Below, in pieces: positions 23,063 through 34,996 of a stretch of 64,000 nt of DNA. The notes below the pieces were generated by a model. That model made no database searches, was not told the DNA's origin, and was given only the letters and a program-made list of their open reading frames with translations. A program made the position numbers and the translations under genes. This stretch comes from Avena insularis (lineage: Eukaryota; Streptophyta; Magnoliopsida; Poales; Poaceae). The DNA lies in contig CM042689.1 in NCBI GenBank assembly GCA_023614405.1, positions 281,425,533 through 281,489,532 on the forward strand, in the 5' to 3' direction. Numbering within the stretch: position 1 is the stretch's first letter; each line of letters starts with the position of its first letter.

Positions 23063-24292
23063 ACCCGCAGACTAGTAGTTAATTTTTGTATATTCCAACA
23101 TAGCACCACACTTTTCATGCATGTGCTAGCATGTCCTTGAGGTACTCAAAATTGAGAACAATCTATAAAGGATGTCAAACAACAAATTTCAGACTTTGTC
23201 ATGAAATCCTCTCATCTTGGTCTTTTGATTGACCCAAAGAGTGACCTTGAAAGATTCAAAAGTAGTCCAACAACTTGCTTGGTTTTGTTGGTCAGCTCTG
23301 TTGGCTCCGGTCATACACGACAAAGGTCATACACGGCACCGATCTGTTGGATCCGTCAGATGGACGGAACCGTCAACTACTTTAGTGTGCCGTGTGTGAT
23401 CAGAAAACACACAGCAAAGTCTTTGCCGTGTTCCGGGCGTCAAGACACACGGCAAAGGCTCTTTGCCGTCCCGATCGTTGCCGTGTTGCTTTTGCCGTGT
23501 GTAAGCACACGACAAAGGGTTTGCCGTGTTCCGGGGGACCTTTGCCGTGTGGATACACCCACGCGGCAAAGAACCTTTCTCCCGTAGTGAGGGACAGGGC
23601 ACGAGCCCCCGCATGGACCATCTTGACAAATCGCTCGCTCTTTCTGAGCAACCATAGCAAGAAATAAGAGGAGGGAAAGGTTGCTGCCACAGGACAAACT
23701 TGTTTGAATACTTTCCTGCGAGTGCCCACGTACAAGCTGTTTTTTTGATTGATTTCAGCTAGCAACGCTCGTGGAGGTTGGATTAGCTAGTGATCCAAGG
23801 AAGCGACGGATTGCACCTTGACATATTTTGGAAAAGATGGCGCGGTCGCCTGCAGTACCAGCGAAAGAGGTGGAAGAAGAAATCATTTCTCAGTTTTAGA
23901 AAAAAGAGGTCTGGGGCTCTTTTTTAGATACAACGAAAATACCACAGTATTGCCAATAATACAGTATTTACAACTATACTTTTCATTAGAGCCAAACACC
24001 TCAAAGTATTTAAAACTATGGTATTTCTAAAAACTGAAGTATATGTTAAATACTTAGAAAATACTTAGCTACCAAACGGGGCCTAGGACTCTTCCGTCTA
24101 GGTTCCAGATATCTGAATAAATGCCTAGTTGAATAATCTTGATGAGCAGTTGATTTTATTTCTCTATATAGAACTGTTAGCTTTTACTCTCAGTCATAAT
24201 ATTGTTTTGTGACTTGTCATATTGCATATAAAACCGAAGTTGTATTAGTCTTGACTAAGAAGATAATCACCTCTATCTACTTGATTGGGTTA

Positions 24293-26087
24293 GGCCTTGT
24301 TTACCTCTAGGGTATTTCTACCCCCTTGGAGTTTGGGGATGGTGAGGGGATTTGGTGAATCCCTCCTTTTCACCCAATACTCACATTTCCCATAATTTCC
24401 CCATATTTCCCAATCCACTCTGTTTACTTCGATTTTGGGGAATGGGAGGGGATTGTGAAGTATTGAGCTTGATAAGAAAAACTAAAACTTTACCTCTACA
24501 TGGACATAGTGGCTCAAATACAAATCAAATCTTTGCACCAAATATATGAAATCTATTCAATCTTTGGACTGAATGAATTTGCACAGAGCTTAAACACATA
24601 CTTTCGTGGAGTTTAAACATATACTTTCATGGAGTTATGCATTTATAAAACATTATTACAACCCCGGTCATGGGCACATTTGTAACTTCAAAATATTGAT
24701 CGAACATCCAAACACTTTTTTGCCTTGACAACGAGACAAGAGCACCCCTAAACATTCCTAGCCTTGCCTAGCATCATCCTGAAAAAAGAATGGGAAACTG
24801 AAACCATCATTCTCAGACATAGTGCACCGAAAGAAACATCAAGATAGAAAAAAGTTGCTCTCAGTTTATATGGTATAGTGCACCCAGAGAAACTACAGCA
24901 TGTTGTTGGCATAGGATTGCTTGCCTGTCTCCATATGATTGGAGAGACGCGAGTCCACAACAGAATTAAATAGGAAAACAATTCCATACAAACTACTTAA
25001 GCATGTCTACTGCATTCTGAATAGTCGTTGCGGGTTACAGCATCATGCAATTGTTCCCATGGGTCATAACTAAGCTGATGTTTCATATTTTTATGACACA
25101 GTTGTGGATCAAATATAGAGTTCTACATGAACAAATCAGAGCACGTACTAGTCATTTGTATACCACTGCCAGACTCCCAAGTCAGTACTGCCAGTTTAAC
25201 TCTTTCTATTTGCACACTTCACTCAGTTCAAACAAATAAGCAAGAAAACATACACAAGGTACAGATCCGTTGTATGCTATCAGGAATAGACTTAAGTGTA
25301 CTCTCATTTCAGAGATGTTTCAATTGTTCAGTTAACAAAAAAATGTATACTACGGGAGTGGAGTTACTTACAAGGGGCAGGTATCACAAAATAGATCAAG
25401 GTTAATATCAAATAGAGAAAATGGTTAAAACCAATATGGGAAGAAGGTATGGTTTGGTTTCGATGACCAGCCCTTGGCCTCCCACTCCTATAGAACACCA
25501 TGAACATCTACTGGTGGTACTTCACGTTCGTGCAGGGGGTCGTCTACCTAGGCACCATGAACAGCGGTTGTCCCCTCTCCCCCTCCTTGCGAAGCAGATG
25601 GTGAACCCATGGCAGACCTGTGTGCGCCTGGCCGCCGTGCTCATTGGATCCAATGGCCTCGCCAAGAATCAGATCGGGGATGATGAGATCGACAGGAGAC
25701 GGACGGCGGCAACAACAAATCCTAGAAACGAGGGGAGGAGGGGAGGAGCCACGGGAACTAACCGGAGAGAAGGCCCTGCCCTGTTTGATGGAGGCGTCTA
25801 TCGGCGGCGTCCTCGCCGTCGCCTCCGGTCCGCGCCGTCGCCATCGCCTCTCTTCCCCGACAAAACACGAGGTCTGTGTCGCGTGTGGAAATCCCCGGAT
25901 GTGTTGGGTTCGGTGGAGAAATCCCCGGATGTGTTGGGTTCGGTGGAGGGATCCGCGGGTATGGGCCGGTATAATACTTGCAAATACACTGGAAGTAAAC
26001 AGGCCTACGGGAAAGATCGGGGATTACCGAGTGGGTCAGAAAAATACTCGCCCAATCTAAAAAAATACCGGACAAGTAAACGAGGCC
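24293..26087. mobile_element. PIF/Harbinger-like non-autonomous element, 1.8 kb
   Basis: The left end GGCCTTGTTTACCTCTAGGG and the inverse of the right end GGCCTCGTTTACTTGTCCGG, both continuing TATTT, form the terminal inverted repeats. TTA flanks both sides (24290-92 and 26088-90), the PIF/Harbinger target duplication. No DDE transposase was seen. The right third is GC-rich and holds an open frame (from 25421, 241 codons, running past the right end) and a 31-bp tandem pair near 25890-25945. The composition suggests a captured gene fragment; a membrane-like NIYWWYFTFVQGVVYLGTM can be read at about 25501-25560 in another frame. Confidence 0.75.
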
Positions 26088-26090
26088 TTA

Positions 26091-27290
26091 CTTGGTGCCA
26101 CTTCCCAAACCGTCCCCGCTTTTACCATCGTTGTTCCTGTGAGTGAACCTTAACCTATGTAAGCTACTCATATAAGACTCTTTTGATGCCACCCTTCGTG
26201 GCAAGATTTTGTCGGATACTTCTTTCCATGATCTAGGCTAAATCTTGTGAAGGTTCCAGAGCTAGGCATCCCTCCGTGCACAGGAGGGCGTGTTGGATTA
26301 ACTTAGGCGTAGGACTAAATCTATAGGATAGGTCGGTGGCTAAAAAGAGTGCCTCTGTACCGTGAATGGTCATGTAAGTATATCTTGATTTTATACGACT
26401 CGATGTTTGCAACCGAGAGAGATGGCTAAATGGAGAGTACTTGGTTAGATGGAATTAGCAGCCGCTGCTGCAGTTGCTTTAAGACTAGTCTAGCCTTCTC
26501 CCAAGGTTCTGAACACGTTTGGATCTAGTCACACTTTGAGTTTAGTCGTGTCGAGTATGGATATTTAATCACTAAAGTTTAAGCATGATAAAGTTATGGG
26601 CCCAGTCATGTTGTTGATATTGTGCGGGGACGAGAATACACATTTCCACGGTGTGATCTTGTATACGGGAAATGAGAACACTTGTTTCGACTCTATGATC
26701 TTCTCAACAAAGGTAAGAATGTAAGTCCAACCGTTAAACTTGAACCCGTACTTAAGAACTTATGCCATACCAATTAGATAGACCTTTATTTTATTGGTGT
26801 ATTGCGAGATATTCAAACATACTTAGTCTGGATTTTAACATGTTAAATCTATCATTTTGTTGTTGTGTACCCGGTGCCATGGACTAGGACAAGTATCCCA
26901 AGCATAACTCTTGTGGATAGGACCCTCCGCTGCCTAAATCAATATCTACGCCTCCCATGAAGCCCTTCGATAGAAGACACAAATACTAGACCAATTATTA
27001 TAAAACTTGTTGCATGCGCATGGCTTGCTTGTGTTCGTGGATGCATGCAGGCAACCAAACATGCACATTTTTATTTTTGTCAATGCAAAAAAAAACATAC
27101 ATACTATCAAACGAATTGCCATCCATGGCCGAGGCATGCATGAGACCGGCGGTGCCAGCCACAACACCGCCAGGCTGGGCAGAAAATGGATACAGGCTGG
27201 CAAATAGGCCGTGAAATGCTCGTGTTATACATGCCCACATACAAACCCCCTTCGTTCTGTAAAACCCTAGCCTCACCACTCGACACCGCC
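26091..27290. other. Upstream region of TTC27 copy 2
   Basis: No gene is supported between the Harbinger-like element and the ATG at 27291. The last few hundred bases should hold the promoter and 5' leader of the TTC27 homologue. Confidence 0.4.
27262..27270 (+). promoter_or_regulatory. Telo-box just upstream of TTC27 exon 1
   Basis: AAACCCTAG lies 21 bases before the ATG. The AAACCCTA box is common near the transcription start of plant genes for ribosome biogenesis and translation. Its functional relevance here is inference. Confidence 0.4.
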
Positions 27291-27566
27291 ATGGCGGCAT
27301 CCAGCCCTTCCCCCATCTTCCTCCGTGAGGCCGAGCTCCGCCTCATGCGTTGCACCCTCCCCATCGCAGCCTCCTGACCAAAGCCCCCTTCACTTCCCCC
27401 AATCCACCCTCTCGGCCTTGTCGTTGCCTCCATCCTCGTCGCTGTCGAGCTCGGGGACTACGTAGCTGCGCTCGCCTCTGCTGTCCCACACATCCTCCGC
27501 GCCTCTGCCTCAACCGAGCCTGACAATGACCCCCCTGCGCAGTTCTACGGCCATCTCGCTGCCGCT
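27291..27566 (+). pseudogene. TTC27: TTC27 homologue, copy 2: first part of exon 1
   Basis: The ATG at 27291 opens MAASSPSPIFLREAELRLMR, the conserved N-terminal start of plant TTC27 homologues. An in-frame TGA at 27375-27377 follows codon 28 (CGA to TGA is the simplest origin). Past it the same frame continues through HPLGLVVASILVAVELGDYV and AQFYGHLAAA to codon 92, where element A interrupts the exon. The last five bases, CCGCT (27562-27566), are the target duplication. It lies about 10.3 kb downstream of the stop of copy 1 and in the same direction, so it cannot be the missing start of that copy unless the region is rearranged. Confidence 0.78.
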
Positions 27567-29341
27567 TGATGACTAGGTTTCTGCACCAATAACAGGGTTA
27601 TTGCAGTACTTGTAGCAACAAATATTTAAAGAGTTTGTCCTGATGGGAGCTCGGCGAACACGACCCCGCAGCCACATTGTCAATGCAGTCACGTTCGCAC
27701 CCAAACCGTGGTTTGGAAATAGCCTATTTTATAAGTTGCTAGGATAAATGAATTTAAGATAATTTGTAATAACTACTACTAGGACTAGAAGAAAACTAGA
27801 ACAAAAGTAAAACTAGTAAGAGGTGAATGCAATAAGATGAAATATTAATGCTATGATTCCTCGAGTAATATTGTGTATACCGGTGTGCATGATAAGTGCT
27901 TATAGAATAGCTGTCAACTATAATTATACCGTTGTCTCCCACCATTGGTAAGTGGCAACCAGACAACTCAACTGTCCATACTCTCTTCGAACATGGGTCA
28001 TCTCTCAAGAGAATAGTATATTAAGATAACACGACCAATTAAGGTAACTAGAGCAAAGGCATTAAGTCCTATGGACAACCTACTCCTAAGCAAGTGTGCT
28101 AGTCACAAGATATCTCATCTGTCACTTTGGGGTCAAGCAATTCGTAACACTATACCTATCTATATCATGAGTGATCTTGGGGAAACTCTGGGCGGTCTAT
28201 CCTAAGCTTCTATTGCCTCCTCAAATCACTTATAGCAAATAGCCTATTAGTTCTACTCATGGAAGAGCATAGACTAATGATAAGTTTTTTGACACACCGT
28301 GAATCCCTAGTAAATTCCTCAACAATGGATTGGACGTCTCCAATCACTAGAATAATATCATGAATAGAACAATGTAAAGAAAAATCACAAACATATTAAT
28401 TAACAAGAACACACCACACTTCAATTACTCAAATCATCATAATATTAATAAAAGGGGGTGCAAGCCATGTTACAACCCATCACGGAGACCATGATGGGGA
28501 AGGATGAAGGAGTAGCGGCGATGGAGATGGTGATGACGGCGCAGTGATGGTGGCGTCCTCCTTATCCTACTCTTCTTGCTTGGATAGCTTGATGGTGTTG
28601 ATGGAGATCTGGATCTTGGTGGAGCTGTAGAGGCTATGGAGGTGACACAGCGGCAGGGCGCCGCCGTGGAGGCGGTAGATGGGATCTAGATATTGTATAT
28701 GGTGTATTGGTGGGTTCCTCCTCTCTCCCTTGACTCCCCTTCCTTTATATAGGCCTTGGGGGTGCCCTAGGGTTCCCCCAATACTGTCATATGACTTAGG
28801 GAAGGTTCTGGAGCTTTCGGTGGGCGAAATCCCGTCGTTTGTGACCATTTTACCAACTATACGGCGGGAATATTTTGCTCTAGACGTATAGTTGGTCGTT
28901 GAACCTTCGGGTTCCGAAGTGTTTTGGTCGCCATTTCTTCATACGAACTCTATTTTGGGTGTTCTTAGGCTCGTTGGATTCGTCTTGACGAGGGATACAA
29001 CCCAATGGTCTTGGCTCTTCATTTTGAGAAGTTGGAAAATTTTACTTTTTCCAACACCTCAAATGGCTAAGTCTGGTCCTACAGCTCCTCCATACTATGC
29101 TCTTTTTGTTCCTTTTGCCTTTGTTTTATCCATAATAATCATCAACACCTACACACATGTTAAAGACAAGGAAGGGGGATAAAATTCTACCTAAACTATT
29201 AAAGGTGCAAAGCTCATTTTGATTTTAGTGAAAATAAGTAATCATGCATATCAGGCATAGAAATAGTTAGATGGAGCATGATATGATAGGCAAATGACAC
29301 AATTTATATAGCTAAAAAGTGTTGTATTATCACAACCATCA
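27567..29341 (-). repeat. Element A, 3' LTR (left copy)
   Basis: On the + strand it runs TGATGACTAGG...CACAACCATCA. Bounded left by CCGCT and right by the internal end (minus strand TAGCTTGGAGAAGT before the LTR, a purine-rich tract). Compared with the right copy it lacks a short stretch near 27924. Confidence 0.9.
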
Positions 29342-32034
29342 ACTTCTCCAAGCTAGATCTTGCTTGTACTCGAGCAAAAAGGGATCGATAACTTAATGGA
29401 TGTGATCTTGCTTATCATTGAAAATCAATGCATCGTATCCTTGTTTTTTTGCAAGCTCAAAGCAAGAGAGCACATAATCATACAAGACAATATAAGCTCA
29501 GTTATATTATTCCGAACCACTAGAGATTAGTCAAAAACTTCTATGCCCCATGTCAAAGTTAAATCTAGCTTGCAAGTAAACTTGTGATCCTTCTATACGC
29601 ACTTTATTCTATTTTTGCATTTTTATTTGTATAAGGCAAAGCTGAACACAGTTAGTTGTCAATCATAAATAGAGATAGAGTTTTCCAATGCTGCCCACTC
29701 ATGCCATCTATTAAAGTTCCTTAAGTGCAAACTTTGATTGTTGAGCTCATAAAAAATCTATTTCTTAGTAACGCGACCATGCCAAAAGAGTGATATATGT
29801 TCAATCGAGACTGTGTAGGCTAGGAAGGACACTCGTGACCATTATCAAGGTTTCTCTTTTCGGTATAATGATTTCTCATAATGGTCAGAGGAGTATTTCG
29901 ACTTTTGCTTTTAACGCAGGCCCATGAGAATACCAATGCATACCCAAATATAGCATTTTTGCTACATATGTTGGGCAACTCATATCCAAACTCTAAGAGT
30001 TTCCTCTTTTTGGATTGTCCAAAGACCGGCGGAGTTGTTAGCATCCCATGTTGTGCGACAATGGCACAAGACACGCATAAAGCAATATCTCACTTTGATT
30101 TCCAAGACAAAATTTTGGCATATGTAATCTCGAAACTTTAAAACATCATTTCTTATTTGACAACTCACTCAGTAAGCATATATTAAGACCATCATTTCCA
30201 ACACTATGAGGTCGTGCTACTCCATAACCATTCACTTTAAGACAATTCTAAATAGTGACAACTAGCAAGTTTCAAAGAACTTCTTTATTATATATATATT
30301 TTTTCGAAATGTAGAGAACATGGCAATGTATATTTAGAGGATCACAATATTTTTCACAAGCTAGATAAAAGTTGGACAAGGTGCATCAAAGCTATGGCTT
30401 GTCTCCTATGGGGCCTAACATGAGCAAGTATATCCCTTATATAAATATAAACAAAAACTCACCTAAGCAAGCATTCAAAAATAGAGGGATACACAATAGC
30501 ATGAAAACCTTTTAATGTAAAGAACATTGCACAAGACTCTACGCATGCAAAATAACCTTCCCAAGCTAAGAAAATACCAACTTGAGAAGATCATGAAAAC
30601 AAAAGAGAAAATGCAGTTATCAATAGAGAGTATAAGAAGTGGTTACCTCCCCAAGCTTAAGTTAAAGAAAGAGTGACACACTTTACCATTGAGGTGCTTT
30701 AAACCTCTACTTTGATGGACAAAGAACCTTTGCTTCAATGAATGCTTCATGATCCGATGTATGCCTTCCTTAAGAACCTTGTAGGAACAAGACCAGAAAG
30801 AAAACATAATATTTTTGTGTTTTTGAAGACACGAGTTTAGCTCACAAGTGATAAAAATACAATCCCACTGAGTCGATTTATCAACCAAAGCACCACGCTT
30901 AAGTCAGCAAACTAATTCTAGAAGTGCGCTTCTCCTAGATTGTGATGAAGTGTAAGTGAGACAAAATATGAAACACGAGTGTGCAACCCCTATGTGCTTA
31001 TTTAAAAGAGGTTTGAGCTGGAAGGTTTTACCACACATGAATAGGTAGCCATGTTGAATTGAAGCAACCAAGTGGCTCGTGCAAGTGTTTGCACGGTTGG
31101 CACTGCCTTACACGTCGTCACACAAGGTTCAAGTCCCTGTGAATATAACACACAAAATAAAATACATCGGTTTGGTATACGAACACAGTTCGTTTAAAAA
31201 TGCACTTCTTTCGAGAATTATAGTCTAGGAAGTTTCTTAGGTAGAACTTTTATTGCTTGCAGATATTCGTCTCCCTTCGATCAAGAGAGAAGATCCCATG
31301 TGGAGTTTCGAGGTTTTAGAGGAAGTAGGGAGAAAGTATATCGAAATTTTGATATCTGGGTTACCTTTCCATAGTGATTTTGTGGTCGCAACAACTATAC
31401 GGCTGGAACTATACGGCCGGAAAAATATTTCCCGCCATATAGTTGGTCGTCAAACATGCAGTAATCTGAAATAAGAATTGTAAGAAGGTGTCGATATCTA
31501 TATGGCGGCAACTATACGGCCGGACCAAAAAGTTCCCGCCGTATAGTTGGTCGTTAAACCTTCTATGTCCTGGAAAAAAATTGACGAAGGAATCGATAAC
31601 TATATGACCGCAACTATACGGCCGGAATTTTTATTCTCGCCTTATAGTTGGTCGTTAAACCTTCTAGAGTCGCTAAAATTTACCTGTTTCTTCTCGAATT
31701 CTTTCTTAACCTAAAACTTAGCGAAACACCATGTTTTTACAGAAAAATGATAACTTTATTTTTTGACCAACATTAACATGTATAAAACGGGATTTAAGTA
31801 CGGCCGAGTTATGCAACACATAATATAGTGACAGTAAATTCTAACTATTGAAACTACCACAAGATTACTCTAATATAAATACATGAAAGAATAAAACTCC
31901 CAATGCAACATGAATGCAACTAGAGTCAAAACACAAAACTAAGAAGGACGCCTAATGACTTCCGGGTTGTCTCACAGAAAGCGCTCTCTTTATAGCCATA
32001 AAGTCAGGCTAGGATGCTCCATACGTTACCCACC
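29342..32034 (-). other. Element A 3' internal region
   Basis: AT-rich and without a supported gene. It holds the hairpin-unit array at 31389-31665. The segment ends at CCACC, where element B inserted. Confidence 0.6.
31389..31665. repeat. Array of hairpin-forming units in element A
   Basis: Three units, spaced about 105-113 bp, each pair CAACTATACGGC(C/T)GGA with its near-inverse (T/C)CCGCC(A/G)TATAGTTG followed by GTCGT(C/T)AAAC. Arms are separated by 8-28 bases. The same pair occurs once in each LTR of the element (near 28857-28894 and 50387-50445). Confidence 0.75.
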
Positions 32035-32524
32035 TGATGGGGATATGCTGAAGGGGGTATGCCCAGCAAGACATTTCCTACTGGATCAAGCTCCTAGCGA
32101 GTAGGCCTACAGGACGGCGACTGGATCACGATTTAAGAAGAGACCTGGCGACTGGATGCTAGAGGCCCAGAAGCGTAACTACGCCCAGTCGGATTAGGTC
32201 AAGTTCTCCGAGACCCTAACTGACTCGGTTGTATACCTGTAAACCCTAGATAGGTACCCTATGTAAACCTACCTAGGGTACTCTCTGTACTCACGTTCCA
32301 TCATACACCCCGTCGACTCGCTGCCTAGCGACCGAGCTCACCACCATTGTAACCACTCGATAATACAATCTAGCAGGAGTGGGTATTTACCCTCCAGGGG
32401 GCCAAACCTGGGTAAATCCTTGTGCCATCGCCCTCATCTCGCACCGTAGATGGCTGGCCTCCCTTGCCCTTCATACTACTACTCGCTACCCATCGTAGCA
32501 TCTGCTATGGCCATTCCCACGACA
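32035..32524 (+). repeat. Element B 5' LTR
   Basis: 490 bp, TG...CA ends. Its last 75 bases are 25 open codons beginning with the ATG at 32450, in frame with gag. Confidence 0.93.
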
Positions 32525-34855
32525 GTGGCGCCCATCGTGGGGCCTGGCCGGCCCAACCTGAGTTCTGCGGTGAGACCCTACTTGCCAATCAACCGATCGA
32601 TCGCCACCGGCCGCATGATCGCGTGCGGCGAGATCCTCCAGATCTTGCCCAGCAGCTATATTTTGGCATCGCGCCCGGTCACGCACATCGCCATAATGCC
32701 GGTCGGCACCATCAACCTCTTCGTCGGCTTCACAGACGCCATCATCTCTGAGGAAACGGCGATCATCGGCAGATCGCCGCCGCACAATCTGCTCTCGGAA
32801 AGCCAGATCTGCACCGTCCGCCACCTCGCCTCCGAGTACGACTCAACCACCAGCAGTTTGGCTAGAACCGACGCGGCCACGGATGATGCGGCCCTCCATG
32901 ACGACGCTGATTCGGTGACCCCTGCCTTGATCGCCAGATCTATCACCGCTGCATCACCTAAAGGCTCCATCGCGCGAGTCTCCAATGCTGGAGATTTCGA
33001 GGATTCCTCCATCCTCGAGATCTTCGACTCCGACTCTGGGTCAAAGAACTCTAGCGATCTCCGCACCAGATCCAGTCGCTTCATTGCGAGCTACATGGCG
33101 GACAGCATGAGTGCCCCGCCGGACCCCTTCTCCACGCTAATTCCGCCGACCGCGACGACAACAGAGGTAGAGGAAGCCCGCCTGCACCTGGAGGAAGCGG
33201 CACGCAAGGAGTAGGCCGAGCGCGAAAAATTTCGCCTCGAGCAAGCAACAGCGCAGGATCTATCGCTCTCCCACCAGTGCCGCATCAGGACGCGCCTGAA
33301 CCCTAGCGTTCAGGGCCGCTCCCTGAACTTTGACGAGGACAACGATCCTGCTTGCACGATCTATGAGAACGCGCCACCAGGCAGCAACAATCGTCCACCA
33401 CTAGGAGCACCAGCCAGTGGGCCTCCCCCACCACTACCCGGCTGCACGCCTCCCCCCAACCAGCCGAGAGTCCTCATCTCTCCGCACAAACGCGACGCGA
33501 ATGGCTTCCCGCTGTATTCCACCCCGATGGAAAATGTCATCATGGGGCAGGTCGCGGTCACCAACCTCAACATCATGGGAGAAAGCGCCCTACAAGTCAA
33601 GTACGCCCAGGCCTTACTCGCTAGGGACGTCGAGCAGCAAGCCACAAGAGCCGACTCGCAGGGACGGATGTATTCCTGTTCGTCCGAAAGCAGGGCGGCC
33701 TCGAGCGGCCGCCCAACGGTTGCCAACACTCTCAACTGCCCGCCACCCGAGCCCCTACAGCCTCAACCACGGGTCGCACATCCAGGGCTCTCCACCAACG
33801 ACCCGCGACTGGCGAACAACACGGTCACCGCCAATGGGCAACCGATCGACGTGCGGACACACACCATCAACAACCAAACCTGGCACGCACGCCAGCCCAA
33901 CGACTCGAGGCACACGCTCACCAACCGCGGCGGCTACGAGCCAAGGGGCTCCCTCAGCCGAGTCGGCCCCCAATGCTTTGGGCCCATGATCCGAGGCGAA
34001 AAATATCCTGTCAATTACAAGGAGCCAAAGGAGATCGAGAAGTACGACCTCACGTACGACCCAGCTGTGTGGCTGGACACATACCTCATTGTAATGGGAA
34101 TCACTGGCCACACCGACCTCCTCGCTGCTCGTTACCTCCCCTTGATGATGGAGGGAGAAACACGGCAGTGGATCAACACTCTCCCCTCGGAAAACATCGA
34201 CTCATGGGAGGACATGCGCAAGGCCTTTGTCAGGCATTTCGAGGGCTCCTACACCCGCGCCACCACCATAGAAGATCTGGAGCGATGCATCCAGGGACCA
34301 TGCGAGTCGACCCGCCATTGGGTCCAGCGATGGCAGGACCTGTGGATCAACGCCTCCAACATCCACCCCGGCACGACGATCCACTGCTTCAAGAACTCGT
34401 GCCGGTATGAACCCATGGTCGCTAAGATCAAGAGGGTCTACCGAACGCTTAACAACATCCCCAACCTCCTCGAGATCGCCAAGCGCTACGCGGAGGAAGG
34501 CCTGAACCAAGAAACCGACTACGAGTCGGGCGGAAACCGCCGCATAAGCAGCCACGATAATGGAAGACATCGCGAATTGCGCTATAGCAACACTCACCTC
34601 ACCGGAAAGCGCCGTGGTGACGGACAAGTAGACTTCGTCGCCAACGCTGGCTACGCGCCACGCGAGCCGAAGATCTTCCGCCGCGACAGAGGAAACTACC
34701 GCGACAGCGGAAACTACCACGCGAGGCTGAAATTCGACCCCACGGCTCTACTCAACCAGCCATGTGTCTATCACAGCAGGGAGGGGAAGCCCGCCACTCA
34801 CACCACCAGCGACTGCCAGTCCCTAAAAGAGATAGAGAAGGCAAGGAGAGCATGA
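32450..34855 (+). pseudogene. Element B gag, opening inside the LTR
   Basis: One frame of 802 codons from an ATG 75 bases before the LTR end, across the primer site, to TGA at 34853-34855. It is interrupted only by TAG at 33212-33214 (ARKE*AEREKF). The N-terminal 250 codons include a Ser/Asp-rich acidic stretch. The retrotransposon gag core lies around 34000-34500, with YDLTYDPAVWLDTYLIVMGI, LLAARYLPLMMEGETRQWI and WEDMRKAFVRHFEGSY. The last part is basic. Past the final TGA the same frame runs on into protease, so gag and pol were probably one polyprotein and TGA is a decayed CGA. Whether translation truly starts in the LTR is inference. Confidence 0.8.
32525..32543 (+). other. Element B primer binding site
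   Basis: GTGGCGCCCATCGTGGGGC directly after the LTR, the typical TGGCGCCCAccGTGGGGC site of Triticeae gypsy elements. It lies inside the gag reading frame. Confidence 0.85.
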
Positions 34856-34996
34856 GAAGACCCCAATAACAACCCGCCAAGGGACCACGACAACGCCGGT
34901 GCCTTTGGCAACGACGTCGGCTCGCTGCACACCTTCATCGGGCTCAGCACCAAGCAAGAAAAGAAGGTCCTCCCCTGCGCAGTCGCTGTCAATGCG

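Larger units (their letters stand above)
20983..23589. mobile_element. Non-autonomous CACTA transposon, 2.6 kb
   Basis: Begins CACTACGGGAAAAATG and ends with the inverse, TTTCTCCCGTAGTG. The 3-bp target duplication AGG is at 20980-82 and 23590-92. Both subterminal zones (about 21020-21355 and 23310-23580) hold some twenty copies of TTTGCCGTGT in both orientations, the kind of array that CACTA transposition proteins bind. No transposase (TNPD) or TNPA coding was recognised, so mobility would need factors supplied from elsewhere. The interior is mostly a 340-bp tandem repeat. Confidence 0.92.
20724..24083. mobile_element. Short non-autonomous TIR transposon, split by a CACTA element
   Basis: The left end GGCTCCATTTGGCAGCTCAG and the inverse of the right end GGCCCCGTTTGGTAGCTAAG are imperfect terminal inverted repeats, both continuing TATTT. 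TAG flanks both sides (20721-23 and 24084-86). Without the nested CACTA the element is about 750 bp, has no transposase and is AT-rich with scattered inverted motifs (ACTATGGTATTT). The superfamily is uncertain: a 3-bp duplication fits PIF/Harbinger, but hAT is not excluded. Confidence 0.65.

Noticed and set aside
23201..23587. Open frames at the right end of the CACTA element
   Set aside because: Also translations of the subterminal repeat array.
32486..33084. Two minus-strand frames opposite gag of element B
   Set aside because: Complement of the gag frame, which has the PBS, start and gag core in order.
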